Shown here piece after piece: positions 26,820 through 39,243 of a stretch of DNA of 64,000 nucleotides (positions are counted from its first letter, which is position 1; the number at the start of each line of letters is the position of its first letter). Source of the stretch: an uncultured Methanobrevibacter sp. (GTDB lineage Archaea > Methanobacteriota > Methanobacteria > Methanobacteriales > Methanobacteriaceae). The notes below the pieces were generated by a model. It searched no databases, had not been told where the DNA came from, and saw only the letters and a list, made by a program, of their open reading frames with translations. A program made the translations under genes and the position numbers. The DNA lies in assembly GCF_934746965.1 (NCBI RefSeq), contig NZ_CAKVFS010000002.1, forward strand, positions 124,001 to 188,000. Direction: 5' to 3'.

Positions 26820-26839
26820 GCTATAGAATTAACTATAGC
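26820..26839 (-). terminator. Terminator of gdhA
   Basis: Perfect 7-base arms GCTATAG / CTATAGC around AATTAA. It is followed on the minus strand by a T-rich tract. Confidence 0.65.
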
Positions 26840-26843
26840 CAAA

Positions 26844-28651
<1,808 letters not shown>

Positions 28652-28939
28652 ATGACTGTATATAACCCAAATGAAGAAATAAAAATACCAAAATCGAAAT
28701 ATAATGAATTAAAAGAAAACTATTTAAAAAATCCAAAAACTATTTATTCCATTTATAATGCATTTAACAAAGAATATCCTATGGAGAAAAAAGTATTTAT
28801 TAAAATAATCAATAAGATTAGACTAGAACAAGGAGTAACTACTCACAAACCACTTAAAAAAACAAAAAGAATGAATAATCCATTTAGCTACCACGACAAA
28901 CATCCAGATAGCTATATTTACGCAGAGTATTCAAAATAA
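28652..28939 (+). CDS. Small basic protein, unknown
   Basis: 95 residues. ATG 28652 follows GAGAG about 8 bases upstream. It is rich in Lys, Asn and Tyr: KSKYNELKENYLKNPKTIYSIYN, VFIKIINKIRLEQG, KPLKKTKRMNNP. The middle (KTIYSIYNAFNKEYP and KVFIKIINKIRL) could form a small helical DNA-binding unit, but no family is recognised. It is convergent with aRF1 and shares its terminator hairpin. Confidence 0.55.
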   Translation: MTVYNPNEEIKIPKSKYNELKENYLKNPKTIYSIYNAFNKEYPMEKKVFIKIINKIRLEQGVTTHKPLKKTKRMNNPFSYHDKHPDSYIYAEYSK

Positions 28940-28948
28940 AAGGCAGAT

Positions 28949-28973
28949 GTACCATGTTTATCCAACATGGTAC
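28949..28973. terminator. Shared bidirectional terminator
   Basis: Perfect 10-base arms GTACCATGTT / AACATGGTAC around TATCC, lying between two convergent genes. It includes the last codons of aRF1. T-rich tails on both sides let it serve either gene. Confidence 0.6.
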
Positions 28974-30196
28974 CTTAAAATAGCTGCAACCCCACCAAAT
29001 GCTCTTAAAAGTTGCATACCTTCTTCAGTTTCTGTAGAAATAAGTTCAACACTGGAATTCATTTCTTCAGCTTTTTCAACAAAATCTTCAATTAAAGTTT
29101 GTGAAGATTCTTCTTTTAAAATTTCATTACATTTAGAACAATGTTTTTCAAGTTTATCTGCTTCACTTTGAGATTTTACTGTTATTTCTTCTTCATTACC
29201 ACAAGTAGGACATTTGAAAACTTTACGCATAGCTTCAAGATCTTCAGACAATAATAATGTGTCAACAGCACCCATAATTAAATTAGTTCTAACTTCTCTT
29301 TCACCATAAGATGCAAGACCTTTATCTTTTACTAATTCATGCAAGAACTTTTGAACTGTTTTCTTTTCTTGCATAACATCCAAATCATTTAAAATATCTG
29401 CAGATTTATCAATAACTTCCCTAATACCAAATTCTCCAGTATAAGAAGTATCTACAGTAGCTATAATTTTATCTTTAATTTCATAGTTAAGATAATCTCC
29501 TTTTACAAATTCTTCTTTTGTAAAACCAGGACCTCCTATAATAACTCCTTCAAGTTCATCTAAAGCTAAGAAATCTTCATTCATATGTTCCCCAATACGT
29601 TTTTTAAACTCATGAGCAGCAAGATCAATTACACGGTCAAACCTTCTTTGTGATTGTCCTCCTGCTTTATGTTTACCTGGAACCCCACTTGTTAAATGAT
29701 TCAAAATATTAACTTTTTTACCTTTTAAAGTAGCAATTGTAGCTTCTTTCCTATCAATAACTGCTAAACCATAAGTTTCCCTTTCTTCAATCATGTATTC
29801 AAGAGGTTCTAAGAAAAACTCATTGTTACATTGATACCAGTAAGTAGTAATAGGTTCCGGAGGTTCAAAAACATATGTTTCCATTTTTTCAGTTCCAGGA
29901 CCTCCTCTCGGAATCATACCAACGAAAAGAACCAAACCATTTTCAGGAGCTGCTTTGAATAATCTTATCCTTTGTAAAATTACTTCAATAGCTGATTGTA
30001 CATTTTTCCTGGTTTGTTTACTTTTAATATTAGCACTTTGACCAAGCTCATCCCTCATCTGTTTACCAACATCACTAATTTGTTTATCATGAGGAATATA
30101 AACGGAAACAAGCTCTGTACCTCTACCTTTTTTTTCAGACAATTCTTTTAAAGTTTTTTTAAATTTATATAATTCTTTTGATGATACATCTGCCAT
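28958..30196 (-). CDS. prf1: Peptide chain release factor aRF1
   Basis: A 412-residue class-1 archaeal release factor that reads all three stop codons and frees the peptide. The stop-reading motifs NIKS (56-59) and YQCNNEF (121-127, the YxCxxxF motif) are intact, as is GGQ (179-181) for peptidyl-tRNA hydrolysis. A C-terminal zinc-binding stretch CPTCGNEEE and CSKCNE is present. Length is usual for archaea. Divergent from the zinc-ribbon membrane gene at 30314. Confidence 0.96.
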   Translation of the reverse strand: MADVSSKELYKFKKTLKELSEKKGRGTELVSVYIPHDKQISDVGKQMRDELGQSANIKSKQTRKNVQSAIEVILQRIRLFKAAPENGLVLFVGMIPRGGPGTEKMETYVFEPPEPITTYWYQCNNEFFLEPLEYMIEERETYGLAVIDRKEATIATLKGKKVNILNHLTSGVPGKHKAGGQSQRRFDRVIDLAAHEFKKRIGEHMNEDFLALDELEGVIIGGPGFTKEEFVKGDYLNYEIKDKIIATVDTSYTGEFGIREVIDKSADILNDLDVMQEKKTVQKFLHELVKDKGLASYGEREVRTNLIMGAVDTLLLSEDLEAMRKVFKCPTCGNEEEITVKSQSEADKLEKHCSKCNEILKEESSQTLIEDFVEKAEEMNSSVELISTETEEGMQLLRAFGGVAAILRYHVG

Positions 30197-30313
30197 TTTA
30201 ATCCCTTAAATTATTATAATAATATATTTATGTAATTTTACCTTATAAATAATTAATGAAAGAAATTTAAATAGTATAAATACTAAGTAATAATAAATAA
30301 CGAAGATGATAAT

Positions 30314-30838
30314 ATGGTTTTAAGAAGATGTCCAAACTGTCATGCAACAAGTGATGACCAATACGGATTTTGTATCAAATGTGGATATGAATTCCCAAAA
30401 ATAGCTGAAAATGAAAATGCATGCCCTTACTGTGGATTTTCAAATCCGGAGGAAGCTACTTTTTGTGTTAAATGTGGAACTCCCCTAATTTTCAAAAGCC
30501 AAACCCATGAAATAAACAACAGTTTAAATCCAATAATTATTAAAAAAGAAATAAGTAAATCTGCACAAAACATGGATTACAAACCTACCAGCAAAATAAT
30601 AATTATTCTTGGTTATATATTTTCATTACTTGGCGGAATAATTGGAGCAATATTAGCAATTTATCTTGCAACAAGAAAAGACCCAATAGCTAAAAAACAC
30701 GGATACATCCAATTAACTATTTTAATACTTTATGGAATTTTAATATTAGTACTTTATTTAACTGGAAATCTTGATTTAAATACAATTAATAATGCTACTC
30801 AAATGTTAAATGGTAATTTAACTAGTATTAACCCTTAA
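30314..30838 (+). CDS. Double zinc-ribbon membrane protein
   Basis: 174 residues. Two zinc ribbons (CPNCHATSDDQYGFCIKCG, residues 6-24; CPYCGFSNPEEATFCVKCG, about 37-55) are followed by a linker and two hydrophobic helices (about 96-117 and 132-152). The ribbons face the cytoplasm in the simplest model. Proteins of this build are common in Methanobacteriales; function unknown. It ends convergent with rimI, overlapping by 11 bases. Confidence 0.7.
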   Translation: MVLRRCPNCHATSDDQYGFCIKCGYEFPKIAENENACPYCGFSNPEEATFCVKCGTPLIFKSQTHEINNSLNPIIIKKEISKSAQNMDYKPTSKIIIILGYIFSLLGGIIGAILAIYLATRKDPIAKKHGYIQLTILILYGILILVLYLTGNLDLNTINNATQMLNGNLTSINP

Positions 30839-31265
30839 TTGGCAAATACATTACTATAGCACCATCACCATTATTATAGTAATGAGGTACTGTTCTATCT
30901 ACTTCAAAATTAAATTTTTTATAAAATTCAAAAGCACCATCATTATTCTCATTTACTTCCAAAAGTATTTTATTTACATTAAATAATGATAATATACTTA
31001 TTGCTTTAGACAACAATTTTGTACCTGCTTTTTTCCTTTGATAATCTTTATCAACAGCTAATGATATAATATGACCTTCATTTTCATATTTAATCCAAAA
31101 TAAAATATATCCTATAATATACCCATCATCTTCAGCTACTAAAAATCCTGCACCAATATTATACAATTGCATAAACATGTTTAATTCATAAGATTCATCA
31201 AAGGACATCTCTTCAATTTCACAAACACGCTTTAAATCGTTAGGAACAAACTCTCTAATTATCAT
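30828..31265 (-). CDS. rimI: Ribosomal-protein-alanine N-acetyltransferase-like GNAT
   Basis: About 145 residues from ATG 31265 (an in-frame TTG precedes it). GNAT fold: MIIREFVPNDLKRVCEIEE start, GYIIGYILFW, the acetyl-CoA loop SLAVDKDYQRKKAGTKLLSKA (Q/RxxGxG/A) and LLEVNENNDGAFEFYKKFNFE. This matches archaeal RimI/ArdA-type N-terminal acetyltransferases that modify nascent protein N-termini. The exact substrate set is not shown. Confidence 0.82.
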   Translation of the reverse strand: MIIREFVPNDLKRVCEIEEMSFDESYELNMFMQLYNIGAGFLVAEDDGYIIGYILFWIKYENEGHIISLAVDKDYQRKKAGTKLLSKAISILSLFNVNKILLEVNENNDGAFEFYKKFNFEVDRTVPHYYNNGDGAIVMYLPIKG

Positions 31266-31340
31266 CAATAAACCTATAATTTAAATTAATCTTGAAAAAT
31301 ATATATTATTAAATAAATATATAATTTTTGAGGTTAAAGA

Positions 31341-31727
31341 ATGTGGGATGATTTTGCAGAGTTTATATTAACACAATCAACTAAAAATCCAACAAAAATA
31401 GTTGAAGTTGCAGTTGGAAAATTTGATGGTGTTTATCAATATTTAAAGAGAAATGAAAATATAGAAATCATAAAAACTGATATTTTACCAAATGATAATG
31501 AAGTCATAAAAGACGATATTACAAATCCTAATTTAGATTTATATAAAAATGCAGACATAATATACTCAATCCGTCCACCTAGTGAATTACAACCTTATAT
31601 TGAAAAATTATCTCATGAAACAAATGGAATGATTATAATAAAACCATTATGTAATGAAGATTTAAACATAGGATTTCACAAAGCAAAATTAAAGAATTAC
31701 AAAAAAGCAAGTTTTTACATATTATAG
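31341..31727 (+). CDS. UPF0146 family protein
   Basis: 128 residues matching the archaeal UPF0146 family, which looks like a reduced Rossmann / methyltransferase-like fold: VEVAVGKFDGVYQYLK (in place of the SAM loop), IIKTDILPND, DDITNPNLDLYKNADIIYSIRPPSELQPYI. A methyltransferase-type GxGxG loop is absent, so activity is doubtful. A GAGG site precedes ATG 31341. The P-type ATPase gene begins 9 bases after its stop. Confidence 0.78.
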   Translation: MWDDFAEFILTQSTKNPTKIVEVAVGKFDGVYQYLKRNENIEIIKTDILPNDNEVIKDDITNPNLDLYKNADIIYSIRPPSELQPYIEKLSHETNGMIIIKPLCNEDLNIGFHKAKLKNYKKASFYIL

Positions 31728-31736
31728 GTGTTATTA

Positions 31737-34193
31737 ATGGAAAACCTTTTAAAAAAATACCATACTTCAAAAGAAGGATTGAATTCTGATGAAGTTCTTA
31801 AACGTCAAAAACAAAATGGATTAAATGAATTAAAAGAAAAAAAGAAAAAAAGTCCAGTAATTTTATTTTTAGAACAGTTTATTGATGTGTTAATAGGATT
31901 ACTTATTGTTGCTGCAATTGCAGCATATTTCGTTGGAGATGTTATTGATTCATGTGTAATTTTAATAGCTGTACTTTTAAATACAATAATCGGATTTATA
32001 CAAGAATACCGTTCCGAAAAAGCAATTGAAATGCTTAAAAGCATCACCACATCACATGCTGTTGTTAAAAGAAATGGGGAAGTGCAAAAAATTGATTCGA
32101 AAGAATTAACCATTGGAGATATTGTGCTTCTTGAAGAAGGAGACAAAGTTCCTGCAGATTTGATATTAATTGAAACCAACAGGTTAAAAATTGATGAATC
32201 TAATTTAACTGGAGAATCTTTACCTGTTGAAAAATCTTCAAAAGAAGAAGCATATATGGATTCAAACGTAACCTTAGGAAATGGAATTGGAATTGTAACC
32301 TCCATAGGTATGAATACATCCATTGGGAAAATAGCTGAAGTAATTCAAAAAGAAAAAGGAGAAACTCCACTTCAAGAAAAAATGGATAAACTTGGAAAAA
32401 CATTGTCAGTAATCGCAATTATTGTCTGTATTTTTATTTTCATTTTTGAATTATTTAAAGGAGTTCCCATTGTTGAGACTTTTTTAACAGCAGTCTCCCT
32501 TGCAGTAGCAGCAATACCTGAAGGATTACCTGCAGTTTTAACTTTAACACTAGCTTTAGGAATGCAACAATTAACTAAATCAAATGCAATTGTCCGCAGA
32601 TTACTTTCAGTAGAAACCTTAGGTTCTTGTACTGTTATTTGTAGTGATAAAACTGGAACATTAACTGAAAATAAAATGACAGTTAGAGATACTTTTTTCT
32701 ACAATGAAACTAAATCTTTAAAAATTAATGCAATGTGTAATAATTCCACAATTAGAAATGATAAAATAATTGGAGATCCAACTGATGGTGCTGTTTTAAA
32801 ATACAGTCAAGATCATGATTATTTTAAACAGAATTTAGAAAAGAAATATCCTAGAATTAATGAAATTCCCTTAGACAGTAGTCGTAAAATGATGACTACT
32901 ATACATGAAAAAGATGAAAATTATTTAGTTCTATCTAAAGGTGCACCAGAAATCATTATTGATAAATGTAAATATATAGATAATAATGGAACTATTGAAA
33001 TAATTGATGATTCTATAAAGGAAACATTAAGTAAAAAAATAGATGAAATGACCAATAATGCTTTAAGAGTTTTAGGAATAGGATATAAAAACACTGAAAA
33101 TATAGATAAAAATATAGAAAATGATTTAATATTTACTGGTCTCGTTGGAATAATTGATCCTCCAAAAGAAAATGTTGATAAATCAATTACAGCATGTAAA
33201 AAAGCTGGAATAAAAGTAATAATGATTACTGGAGATCATTTAAAAACAGCTTCAGCTATTGCACATGAAATTGGAATATTAACAAACGGAAAAATAATAG
33301 ACGGTAATCAATTAGACAAATTAAGTGATGAAGAATATTTTGAAATTGTAGATGACATTCAAGTTTATGCAAGAGTAAAACCAGAACAAAAAATGAGAAT
33401 TGTTGAAACATTGAAACAAAAAGGAGAAATTGTTTCAATGACTGGTGATGGTGTAAATGATGCTCCTGCACTAAAAAATGCATCTATTGGTGTAGCTATG
33501 GGATCAGGTACAGATGTTGCAAAAGAATCTGGAGACATGATTATACAGGATGATAATTTTGGAACAATAGTAACTGCAATTCGTGAAGGTCGTAAAATAT
33601 ATGACAATATAAAAAGATTTATCAAATTCCAAGTCTCCACAAATGTTGGAGCTATTTTAACTATAATTGGAACAAGTATATTCATGCTTCCCGTTCCATT
33701 TAATCCCGTACAATTACTCTGGATTAATATTGTAATGGATGGACCCCCAGCACAAACTTTAGGTATGGAAGATTATGAAAAAAATATAATGAATCGAGAA
33801 CCTGAAACTGGAGACATATTAAATAAAAAAGTATTAATAAAAATATTTGTTGCAGGACTTGTAATGGCAATAGGTTCAATAGCATTATTCAGTTATAAAT
33901 TAACAATCGGAGCTAGTCAAAAACAGGCTATGACTGTTACATTTACATTATTTGTAATATATCAATTATTTAATGCATATAATTCAAAATCAAACTCTGC
34001 TAAAAGAAGTACATACCTTTATCTAGCAATTATAATTTGTTTCATACTACAAGTATTAATTGTATATATTCCAGAATTACAAACAATATTCAGAACAACA
34101 AGTATTGGAATTATAGACTGGATTTTAATATTTATAATAGCTGCTACAATATTAATATCAAATAAAATAATGGACAAATTAGTGGTAGAATGA
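31737..34193 (+). CDS. Cation-transporting P-type ATPase (calcium-type, P2)
   Basis: 818 residues from ATG 31737; GTG 31728 is part of the AGGTGTT ribosome site. Order: N-terminal cation-ATPase domain (to about 70), A domain with LTGESLPVEK, M4 with AAIPEGLPAVLT, phosphorylation site SDKTGTLTENK (Asp304), N domain with LSKGAPEII, P domain hinge MTGDGVNDAPALK, and the C-terminal helices with LLWINIVMDGPPAQTLG. PEGLPA suggests Ca2+ (SERCA/PMCA-like) transport, though Na/K-type use is not excluded. The membrane protein is complete. Confidence 0.88.
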   Translation: MENLLKKYHTSKEGLNSDEVLKRQKQNGLNELKEKKKKSPVILFLEQFIDVLIGLLIVAAIAAYFVGDVIDSCVILIAVLLNTIIGFIQEYRSEKAIEMLKSITTSHAVVKRNGEVQKIDSKELTIGDIVLLEEGDKVPADLILIETNRLKIDESNLTGESLPVEKSSKEEAYMDSNVTLGNGIGIVTSIGMNTSIGKIAEVIQKEKGETPLQEKMDKLGKTLSVIAIIVCIFIFIFELFKGVPIVETFLTAVSLAVAAIPEGLPAVLTLTLALGMQQLTKSNAIVRRLLSVETLGSCTVICSDKTGTLTENKMTVRDTFFYNETKSLKINAMCNNSTIRNDKIIGDPTDGAVLKYSQDHDYFKQNLEKKYPRINEIPLDSSRKMMTTIHEKDENYLVLSKGAPEIIIDKCKYIDNNGTIEIIDDSIKETLSKKIDEMTNNALRVLGIGYKNTENIDKNIENDLIFTGLVGIIDPPKENVDKSITACKKAGIKVIMITGDHLKTASAIAHEIGILTNGKIIDGNQLDKLSDEEYFEIVDDIQVYARVKPEQKMRIVETLKQKGEIVSMTGDGVNDAPALKNASIGVAMGSGTDVAKESGDMIIQDDNFGTIVTAIREGRKIYDNIKRFIKFQVSTNVGAILTIIGTSIFMLPVPFNPVQLLWINIVMDGPPAQTLGMEDYEKNIMNREPETGDILNKKVLIKIFVAGLVMAIGSIALFSYKLTIGASQKQAMTVTFTLFVIYQLFNAYNSKSNSAKRSTYLYLAIIICFILQVLIVYIPELQTIFRTTSIGIIDWILIFIIAATILISNKIMDKLVVE

Positions 34194-34990
34194 AAAAACT
34201 AAAAATTTTGCTTATTGGTGGAACCAAAGATGCAAGCAATATAACCCAACATATAAAAGAAAACTATGATTCATATATTTTAACTACAACAACAACAGAA
34301 TATGGATCCAAATTAGCTATTGAGTCAGGAAGTGATGACACAATAGCTAAACCACTTTTAAAAGATGAATTCATAAAACTTATTGAAAATAATGACTTCA
34401 ATCTTTTAATTGATGCAACACACCCTTACGCATCACACATCACACAAACTAGTGTTAGTTTATCTGAAATTTGCAATATAAATTATATTAGATTTGAAAG
34501 ACTACCTTCAAACTTGGAAAATATAGATACCTCCAGAGTACATGAAGTAACTTCACTAGATGAAGCTGGAAAATTAATAAAAAGTAATTATAATAATGGA
34601 AATGTACTTCATCTTGCAGGAGCTAACACAATGGAAAATATTCTAAAGTATGTTCCAGTAAGCAAATTTTATGCACGAATTTTAAAAGTTCCAAAATCCT
34701 TAGAAAAATGTGAATCATTAAGAATTCCAGAAGACCACATCATCCCAATGAAAGGTACATCTAGCTTAGAAGAAAACATCAAAATAATCGAAGAAACAAA
34801 TGCAGATGTAATAATAACAAAAGAAAGTGGGGATATCGGAGGAGTTACCAATAAAATCAATGCAGCTAATGCAAAAGATATAGATATCATAATGCTTAAA
34901 CGTCCAAAAATTAAAAATTTAAATAAAAAAGACATAATTTCTAATTTAAATCAATTAGATGAAAAAATAAACAACTATTTTTATAATTAA
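34190..34990 (+). CDS. cbiJ: Cobalt-precorrin-6A reductase
   Basis: A 266-residue CobK/CbiJ-type reductase for cobalamin-type corrin rings. ILLIGGTKDASNI opens the NADPH domain, LIDATHPYASHIT is the family's best-known block, and LHLAGANTMENI, FYARIL and TKESGDIGGVTNKI follow. ATG overlaps the ATPase stop (ATGA). The neighbour is unrelated in function; other corrin genes are probably elsewhere, apart from cobS at 63 kb. Confidence 0.88.
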   Translation: MKKLKILLIGGTKDASNITQHIKENYDSYILTTTTTEYGSKLAIESGSDDTIAKPLLKDEFIKLIENNDFNLLIDATHPYASHITQTSVSLSEICNINYIRFERLPSNLENIDTSRVHEVTSLDEAGKLIKSNYNNGNVLHLAGANTMENILKYVPVSKFYARILKVPKSLEKCESLRIPEDHIIPMKGTSSLEENIKIIEETNADVIITKESGDIGGVTNKINAANAKDIDIIMLKRPKIKNLNKKDIISNLNQLDEKINNYFYN

Positions 34991-34996
34991 AAAGAA

Positions 34997-35079
34997 CGCC
35001 GAGACTGGGATTTGAACCCAGGCGGAGAAACTCCACAGGATTTCAAGTCCTGCGCCTTACCAGACTAGACTATCTCGGC
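34997..35079 (-). tRNA. tRNA-Ser (anticodon TGA), copy 1
   Basis: 83 nt with 7-bp acceptor GCCGAGA, anticodon loop CTTGAAA, a long variable arm (GTGGAGTTTCTCCGC region) typical of serine tRNAs, and T loop GGTTCAAATCC. No CCA is encoded. An identical copy lies 49 bases upstream. Confidence 0.95.
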
Positions 35080-35128
35080 CTACACACTATTAAAAAAAAT
35101 TAAAATATATAATAAAAATTAAAAAGAA

Positions 35129-35211
35129 CGCCGAGACTGGGATTTGAACCCAGGCGGAGAAACTCCACAGGATTTCAAGTCCTGCGCCTTACCAGACTAG
35201 ACTATCTCGGC
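35129..35211 (-). tRNA. tRNA-Ser (anticodon TGA), copy 2
   Basis: 83 nt, identical in sequence to copy 1, with the same few bases (AAAAAGAA) at its 3' flank, pointing to a local duplication. It lies 39 bases downstream of the rps10 stop. Confidence 0.95.
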
Positions 35212-35225
35212 ATGTAAAACAGAAA

Positions 35226-35252
35226 AAATATTTAGAAAAAATCTAAATATTT
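35226..35252 (-). terminator. Terminator after rps10
   Basis: Perfect 11-base arms AAATATTTAGA / TCTAAATATTT around five A. It overlaps the end of rps10 and sits before the tRNA-Ser pair. Confidence 0.55.
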
Positions 35253-35559
35253 ATCCTTTAAGTTCTATTTCAATACTTACATTATCCGGAACATTAACTT
35301 TCATGACTTGTCTCATAGCACGTTCATCAGCACCGATTCCGACTAAACGTTTATGAATTCTAAGTTCCCATTTTTCCCAAGAAGCTTTTCCTTCTCCATC
35401 TGGAGATTTTCTTGTAGGAACTACTAATTTTTTAGTAGGTAATGGGATAGGACCAGACAAATCAACACCAGTTCTTTCAGCGATTTTTTTAAGTTGATCA
35501 CAAACATAAGCTAATTTTTCTGGATCAGTTCCTGTAAGCTTAATTCTTGCTTGATGCAT
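35251..35559 (-). CDS. rps10: Ribosomal protein S10 (uS10)
   Basis: 102 residues, full archaeal length. [36 protein letters not shown] is the first half, [21 protein letters not shown] holds the long loop that reaches into the small subunit, and [14 protein letters not shown] closes it. ATG 35559 follows GGAGGAT. Last protein gene of the translation block, after EF-1alpha, as in many archaea. Confidence 0.95.
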   Translation of the reverse strand: MHQARIKLTGTDPEKLAYVCDQLKKIAERTGVDLSGPIPLPTKKLVVPTRKSPDGEGKASWEKWELRIHKRLVGIGADERAMRQVMKVNVPDNVSIEIELKG

Positions 35560-35587
35560 TATTATCCTCCAAAAATAAAAAAATAAA

Positions 35588-35613
35588 AAAAGAAAGGATG
35601 AAACCTTTCTTTT
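35588..35613 (-). terminator. Hairpin between EF-1alpha and rps10
   Basis: Perfect 10-base arms AAAAGAAAGG / CCTTTCTTTT with a 6-base loop. On the minus strand the 3' arm runs on into a T-rich tract. It would limit rps10 transcription or mark partial termination. Confidence 0.55.
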
Positions 35614-35631
35614 AATTAACCATTTGCAAAT

Positions 35632-36873
35632 CTATTTAGCTGGGGTAACGTCAATACATAATCCAGCAGCAACAGTTTGACCCATATCCCTAATAGCAAA
35701 TCTACCCATTTGTGGGATTTTTTTAGCATTTTCGATTACCATAGGTTTGGTTGGTTTAACTTTTACGAATGCTGCATTACCAGTTTTTAAGAAGTCAGGA
35801 TTTTCTTCAGCTACTTGACCAGTTGCAGGGTCTAATTTTGCAGTTAATTCTAAGAAAGTACATGCAACTTGAGAAGTGTGACAGTGGAATACAGGAGTGT
35901 ATCCAACAGTAATTACACCAGGGTGTTGTAAAACAACGATTTGAGCATCAAATTCTTTAGCTACAGCAGGAGCATCGTCAACGTGACCAGCTACGTCTCC
36001 TCTTCTGATATCGTTTTTACCTACACCTCTTACATTGAATCCGATGTTGTCACCAGGTTCAGCAGTTTCAAAGGTTTCGTGGTGCATTTCGATAGATTTT
36101 ACCTCACCAGAAGCTCCAGCAGGTTCGAAGATAACGTTTTCTCCTTTTTTCATGATACCAGTTTCTACTCTTCCTACAGGTACAGTTCCTACACCAGTAA
36201 TGGAGTATACGTCTTGAATAGGAATCCTTAAAGGTAAGGATACAGGTTTTTCAGGAGCAGCTAAGTTATCTAAAGCTTGCATTAAAGTGTCTCCTTTGTA
36301 CCAGGAGGTGTTAGAACTTGCATCTTTAATGTTGTCTCCTTCAAATGCAGAAACAGGGATGAAAGGTACTTGAGCAGGGTTGAATCCAACGGTTTTAATT
36401 AAGTTAGATACTTCTTCTTTTAATTCGTTGAATTTATCTTCATCATAATCTACTAAGTCGATTTTGTTAATTGCAACAATAAGTTGGTTAATACCTAAAG
36501 TTTTAGATAAGAAAACGTGTTCTTTAGTTTGTGGCATTACACCATCATCTGCTGCTACTACTAATACACCAGCATCTGCTTGGGAAGCACCAGTAATCAT
36601 GTTTTTAACGAAATCTCTGTGTCCTGGACAATCTACAACAGTGTAGTCGTATTTTTTGGTAGAGAATTTTTGGTGAGCAAGGTCAATAGTTACTCCTCTT
36701 TCCCTTTCTTCTCCTAATTTATCCATAACAAACCTAAATTTGTTTTCACCATCATCCAATTGTTGTTCAGCAATTGCACCTGCTTTTAATAACAAGTGTC
36801 CAACTAATGTGGATTTTCCATGGTCAACGTGTCCAATAAATGCTAAATTAATATGTTCTTTAGTTTTTGCCAT
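35632..36873 (-). CDS. tuf: Translation elongation factor EF-1alpha
   Basis: 413 residues from ATG 36873 (GAGGTAT upstream; the frame runs on to 36912 without a start signal). G1 [10 protein letters not shown]3 DCPGHRDF and G4 NKIDLV of the GTPase are intact, followed by two beta-barrel domains. It delivers aminoacyl-tRNA to the ribosome. It lies between EF-2 and S10. Confidence 0.96.
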   Translation of the reverse strand: MAKTKEHINLAFIGHVDHGKSTLVGHLLLKAGAIAEQQLDDGENKFRFVMDKLGEERERGVTIDLAHQKFSTKKYDYTVVDCPGHRDFVKNMITGASQADAGVLVVAADDGVMPQTKEHVFLSKTLGINQLIVAINKIDLVDYDEDKFNELKEEVSNLIKTVGFNPAQVPFIPVSAFEGDNIKDASSNTSWYKGDTLMQALDNLAAPEKPVSLPLRIPIQDVYSITGVGTVPVGRVETGIMKKGENVIFEPAGASGEVKSIEMHHETFETAEPGDNIGFNVRGVGKNDIRRGDVAGHVDDAPAVAKEFDAQIVVLQHPGVITVGYTPVFHCHTSQVACTFLELTAKLDPATGQVAEENPDFLKTGNAAFVKVKPTKPMVIENAKKIPQMGRFAIRDMGQTVAAGLCIDVTPAK

Positions 36874-37024
36874 AATAATACCTCTTTTCGTATAAATCGA
36901 AATAACATTCATTAAGCTTATAATTTTAGCTTAATTTAAATTTTAATTATTCACATATAAATATGTAATGTTTTTTTCTTAATATTTAATAAAAAATATA
37001 AAAAAATTAAAAATTTAATTTTAA

Positions 37025-39217
37025 TTATCCTACGTAATGTTCAGGACCATAAGGTTCTGGAGATAAGCCTTTTCTTTGCCTAATCTCTTTAACAATTTGG
37101 TTTTGCATTTCACGTGGTAATCTTTCAAATCCAGACATTTCAGTAGACCATAAACATCTACCTTCTGCAGCAGATCTGATATCTCCAGCGAAACCGAACA
37201 TTTCAGCTACAGGAACTTTAGATTCAATAGTAGCCATGTCTCCTTCTTGACCCATGTCAACTATTTGACCTCTTCTGTTTTGGATTTCCCTAGTACATGG
37301 ACCCATGTAATCTTGTGGAGTGTTAATGAATACTTTTTGCATAGGTTCAAGTAAAGTAGGACCAGCAGACATCATAGAAGCATAAATTGCATTTCTGATA
37401 GCTGGTAATACTTGTGCAGGTCCTCTGTGAACTGCATCTTCGTGAAGTTTTGCATCATGGAGTTTGAATTTTAATCCCATAGCAATTTCTTTAGCTAAAG
37501 GTCCATCATTAAGTGCAGATTCAAATCCTTCAATTAAAAGTTCTTTTACTTCATCTAAGTATTGGATACCACGAGTAGCATTAATGAATAAACTTCTGTT
37601 GTAAACATCCCATACTTTTCTTGCTTCTTCTTTATCTAAACCATATTCCATGAAGTCATTAGCAGATTCTTTACCTTTAACTTTACCTTCTTTTAATTTA
37701 CCTTCTTGTAAAGCTTGGAAAAGATTATCTTCTAAAGGTTCAACAGTAATGTAGAATCTGTTATGTTTGTTTGGAGATTTACCTTCAACTTCAGGAGATA
37801 ATTGAGATACAGTTTCTCTGTATACAACAATAGGTTCAGAAGTTTGGATTTCTACACCTTTATCTTTAATTCTGTAACTGATAACTTCTAAGTGAAGTTC
37901 TCCCATACCTGAAACTAAGTGTTCACCAGTTTCTTCGTTAATTTCAACTTTAATAGTTGGGTCTTCTTTAGCTACTTGTCTTAATACTTCAATTAATTTT
38001 GGTAAGTCTTTAGTATTTTTAGCTTCTACAGCAACAGTAACTACAGGTTCAGATATGTGATCTAATCCTTCAAATTCTTTGATTTTATCATCAGGAGAAC
38101 AAATAGTTTCCCCAGCAATTGCACCTTTTGCACCAGCAATATATACAATATTACCTGCAGGTACAGCATCAGTATTAACTCTTTCAGGTCCGAAGTAAAC
38201 ACCTACTTGTTGAACTCTGGATTTAGCATGAGATCCAACTAAGTATACTTCAGTACCTTTTTCAATGGATCCTCCATAAACCCTACCAGTAGCAATTTCA
38301 CCAGCATGTTTATCTACAGATACATTAGTAACCATTACAGCTAAAGGTCCATCTGGACTTGTAGTAATCATACCTTGACCTGCAGGAGATTCAATGTCAC
38401 CATCCCAAATATTAGGTACCCTGTATTCTTGAGATACTTTAGGAGAAGGTAAATGTTCTACTACCATACCAAGTAATACTTCAGATAACGGTACTTTTTG
38501 AGCTAATTCTTTTTGTTTATCTTCATTACAGTAGTCAATAATATCTTTGAAGTTAACACCAGTTTCTTGCATCATTGGAACATTAATAGCCCAGTTATGA
38601 TAAGCTGAACCGAAAGCTACACTACCATCAGTAAAATCTACAGCCCATTCTTCTTTTTTATCTTCAGGAGCCATATTTTTAATTAATTTGTTAGCTTCCA
38701 TGTAAATATTAATGAACCTTTTTTGTAATTCTTCTGGTTCTAATTTTAACTCATTGATTAATCTATCAACTTTATTAATGAATAAAACAGGTTTAACATT
38801 TTCTTTTAAAGCTTGTCTAAGTACAGTTTCAGTCTGAGGCATGATACCTTCAACAGCACAAACAACAACTACTGCACCATCTACAGCTCTCATAGCACGA
38901 GTTACGTCCCCACCAAAGTCAACATGACCTGGAGTATCAATTAAGTTGATTAAATATTCTTCATCTTTATAATTGTGTACCATTGATACGTTTGCTGCAT
39001 CAATAGTAATACCACGTGCTTGTTCTTGTTCATCAAAATCTAAAAACCTTTGATCACCAGCAAGTTCTTCAGAAATCATTCCTGCACCTGCTAAAAGGTT
39101 ATCGGATAATGTAGTTTTACCGTGGTCAATGTGAGCACAGATACCAATATTCCTAATGGATTCTGGTTCATACATTAATTCCTTAATTTTTGCAATCATT
39201 TTCTCTCTTCTACTCAA
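37025..39217 (-). CDS. fusA: Translation elongation factor EF-2
   Basis: 730 residues from TTG 39217, chosen because AGGTGATTT lies just upstream and [18 protein letters not shown] matches archaeal EF-2 openings. GTPase motifs [19 protein letters not shown] and NKVDRL are present. Domain IV near the C-terminus has [16 protein letters not shown], where the His modified to diphthamide is expected. It moves tRNA and mRNA through the ribosome after each bond. Confidence 0.96.
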   Translation of the reverse strand: MSRREKMIAKIKELMYEPESIRNIGICAHIDHGKTTLSDNLLAGAGMISEELAGDQRFLDFDEQEQARGITIDAANVSMVHNYKDEEYLINLIDTPGHVDFGGDVTRAMRAVDGAVVVVCAVEGIMPQTETVLRQALKENVKPVLFINKVDRLINELKLEPEELQKRFINIYMEANKLIKNMAPEDKKEEWAVDFTDGSVAFGSAYHNWAINVPMMQETGVNFKDIIDYCNEDKQKELAQKVPLSEVLLGMVVEHLPSPKVSQEYRVPNIWDGDIESPAGQGMITTSPDGPLAVMVTNVSVDKHAGEIATGRVYGGSIEKGTEVYLVGSHAKSRVQQVGVYFGPERVNTDAVPAGNIVYIAGAKGAIAGETICSPDDKIKEFEGLDHISEPVVTVAVEAKNTKDLPKLIEVLRQVAKEDPTIKVEINEETGEHLVSGMGELHLEVISYRIKDKGVEIQTSEPIVVYRETVSQLSPEVEGKSPNKHNRFYITVEPLEDNLFQALQEGKLKEGKVKGKESANDFMEYGLDKEEARKVWDVYNRSLFINATRGIQYLDEVKELLIEGFESALNDGPLAKEIAMGLKFKLHDAKLHEDAVHRGPAQVLPAIRNAIYASMMSAGPTLLEPMQKVFINTPQDYMGPCTREIQNRRGQIVDMGQEGDMATIESKVPVAEMFGFAGDIRSAAEGRCLWSTEMSGFERLPREMQNQIVKEIRQRKGLSPEPYGPEHYVG

Positions 39218-39243
39218 AGAAATCACCTTATATAATTATATGA

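Noticed and set aside
31805..32323. 172-codon minus-strand frame across the P-type ATPase gene
   Set aside because: Antisense shadow of a highly conserved ATPase frame; no start signal and no recognisable domain.
35129..35211. Second tRNA-Ser as an att site of the island
   Set aside because: The island at 17.6-26.6 kb is 9 kb away, and no tRNA fragment was seen at its borders.
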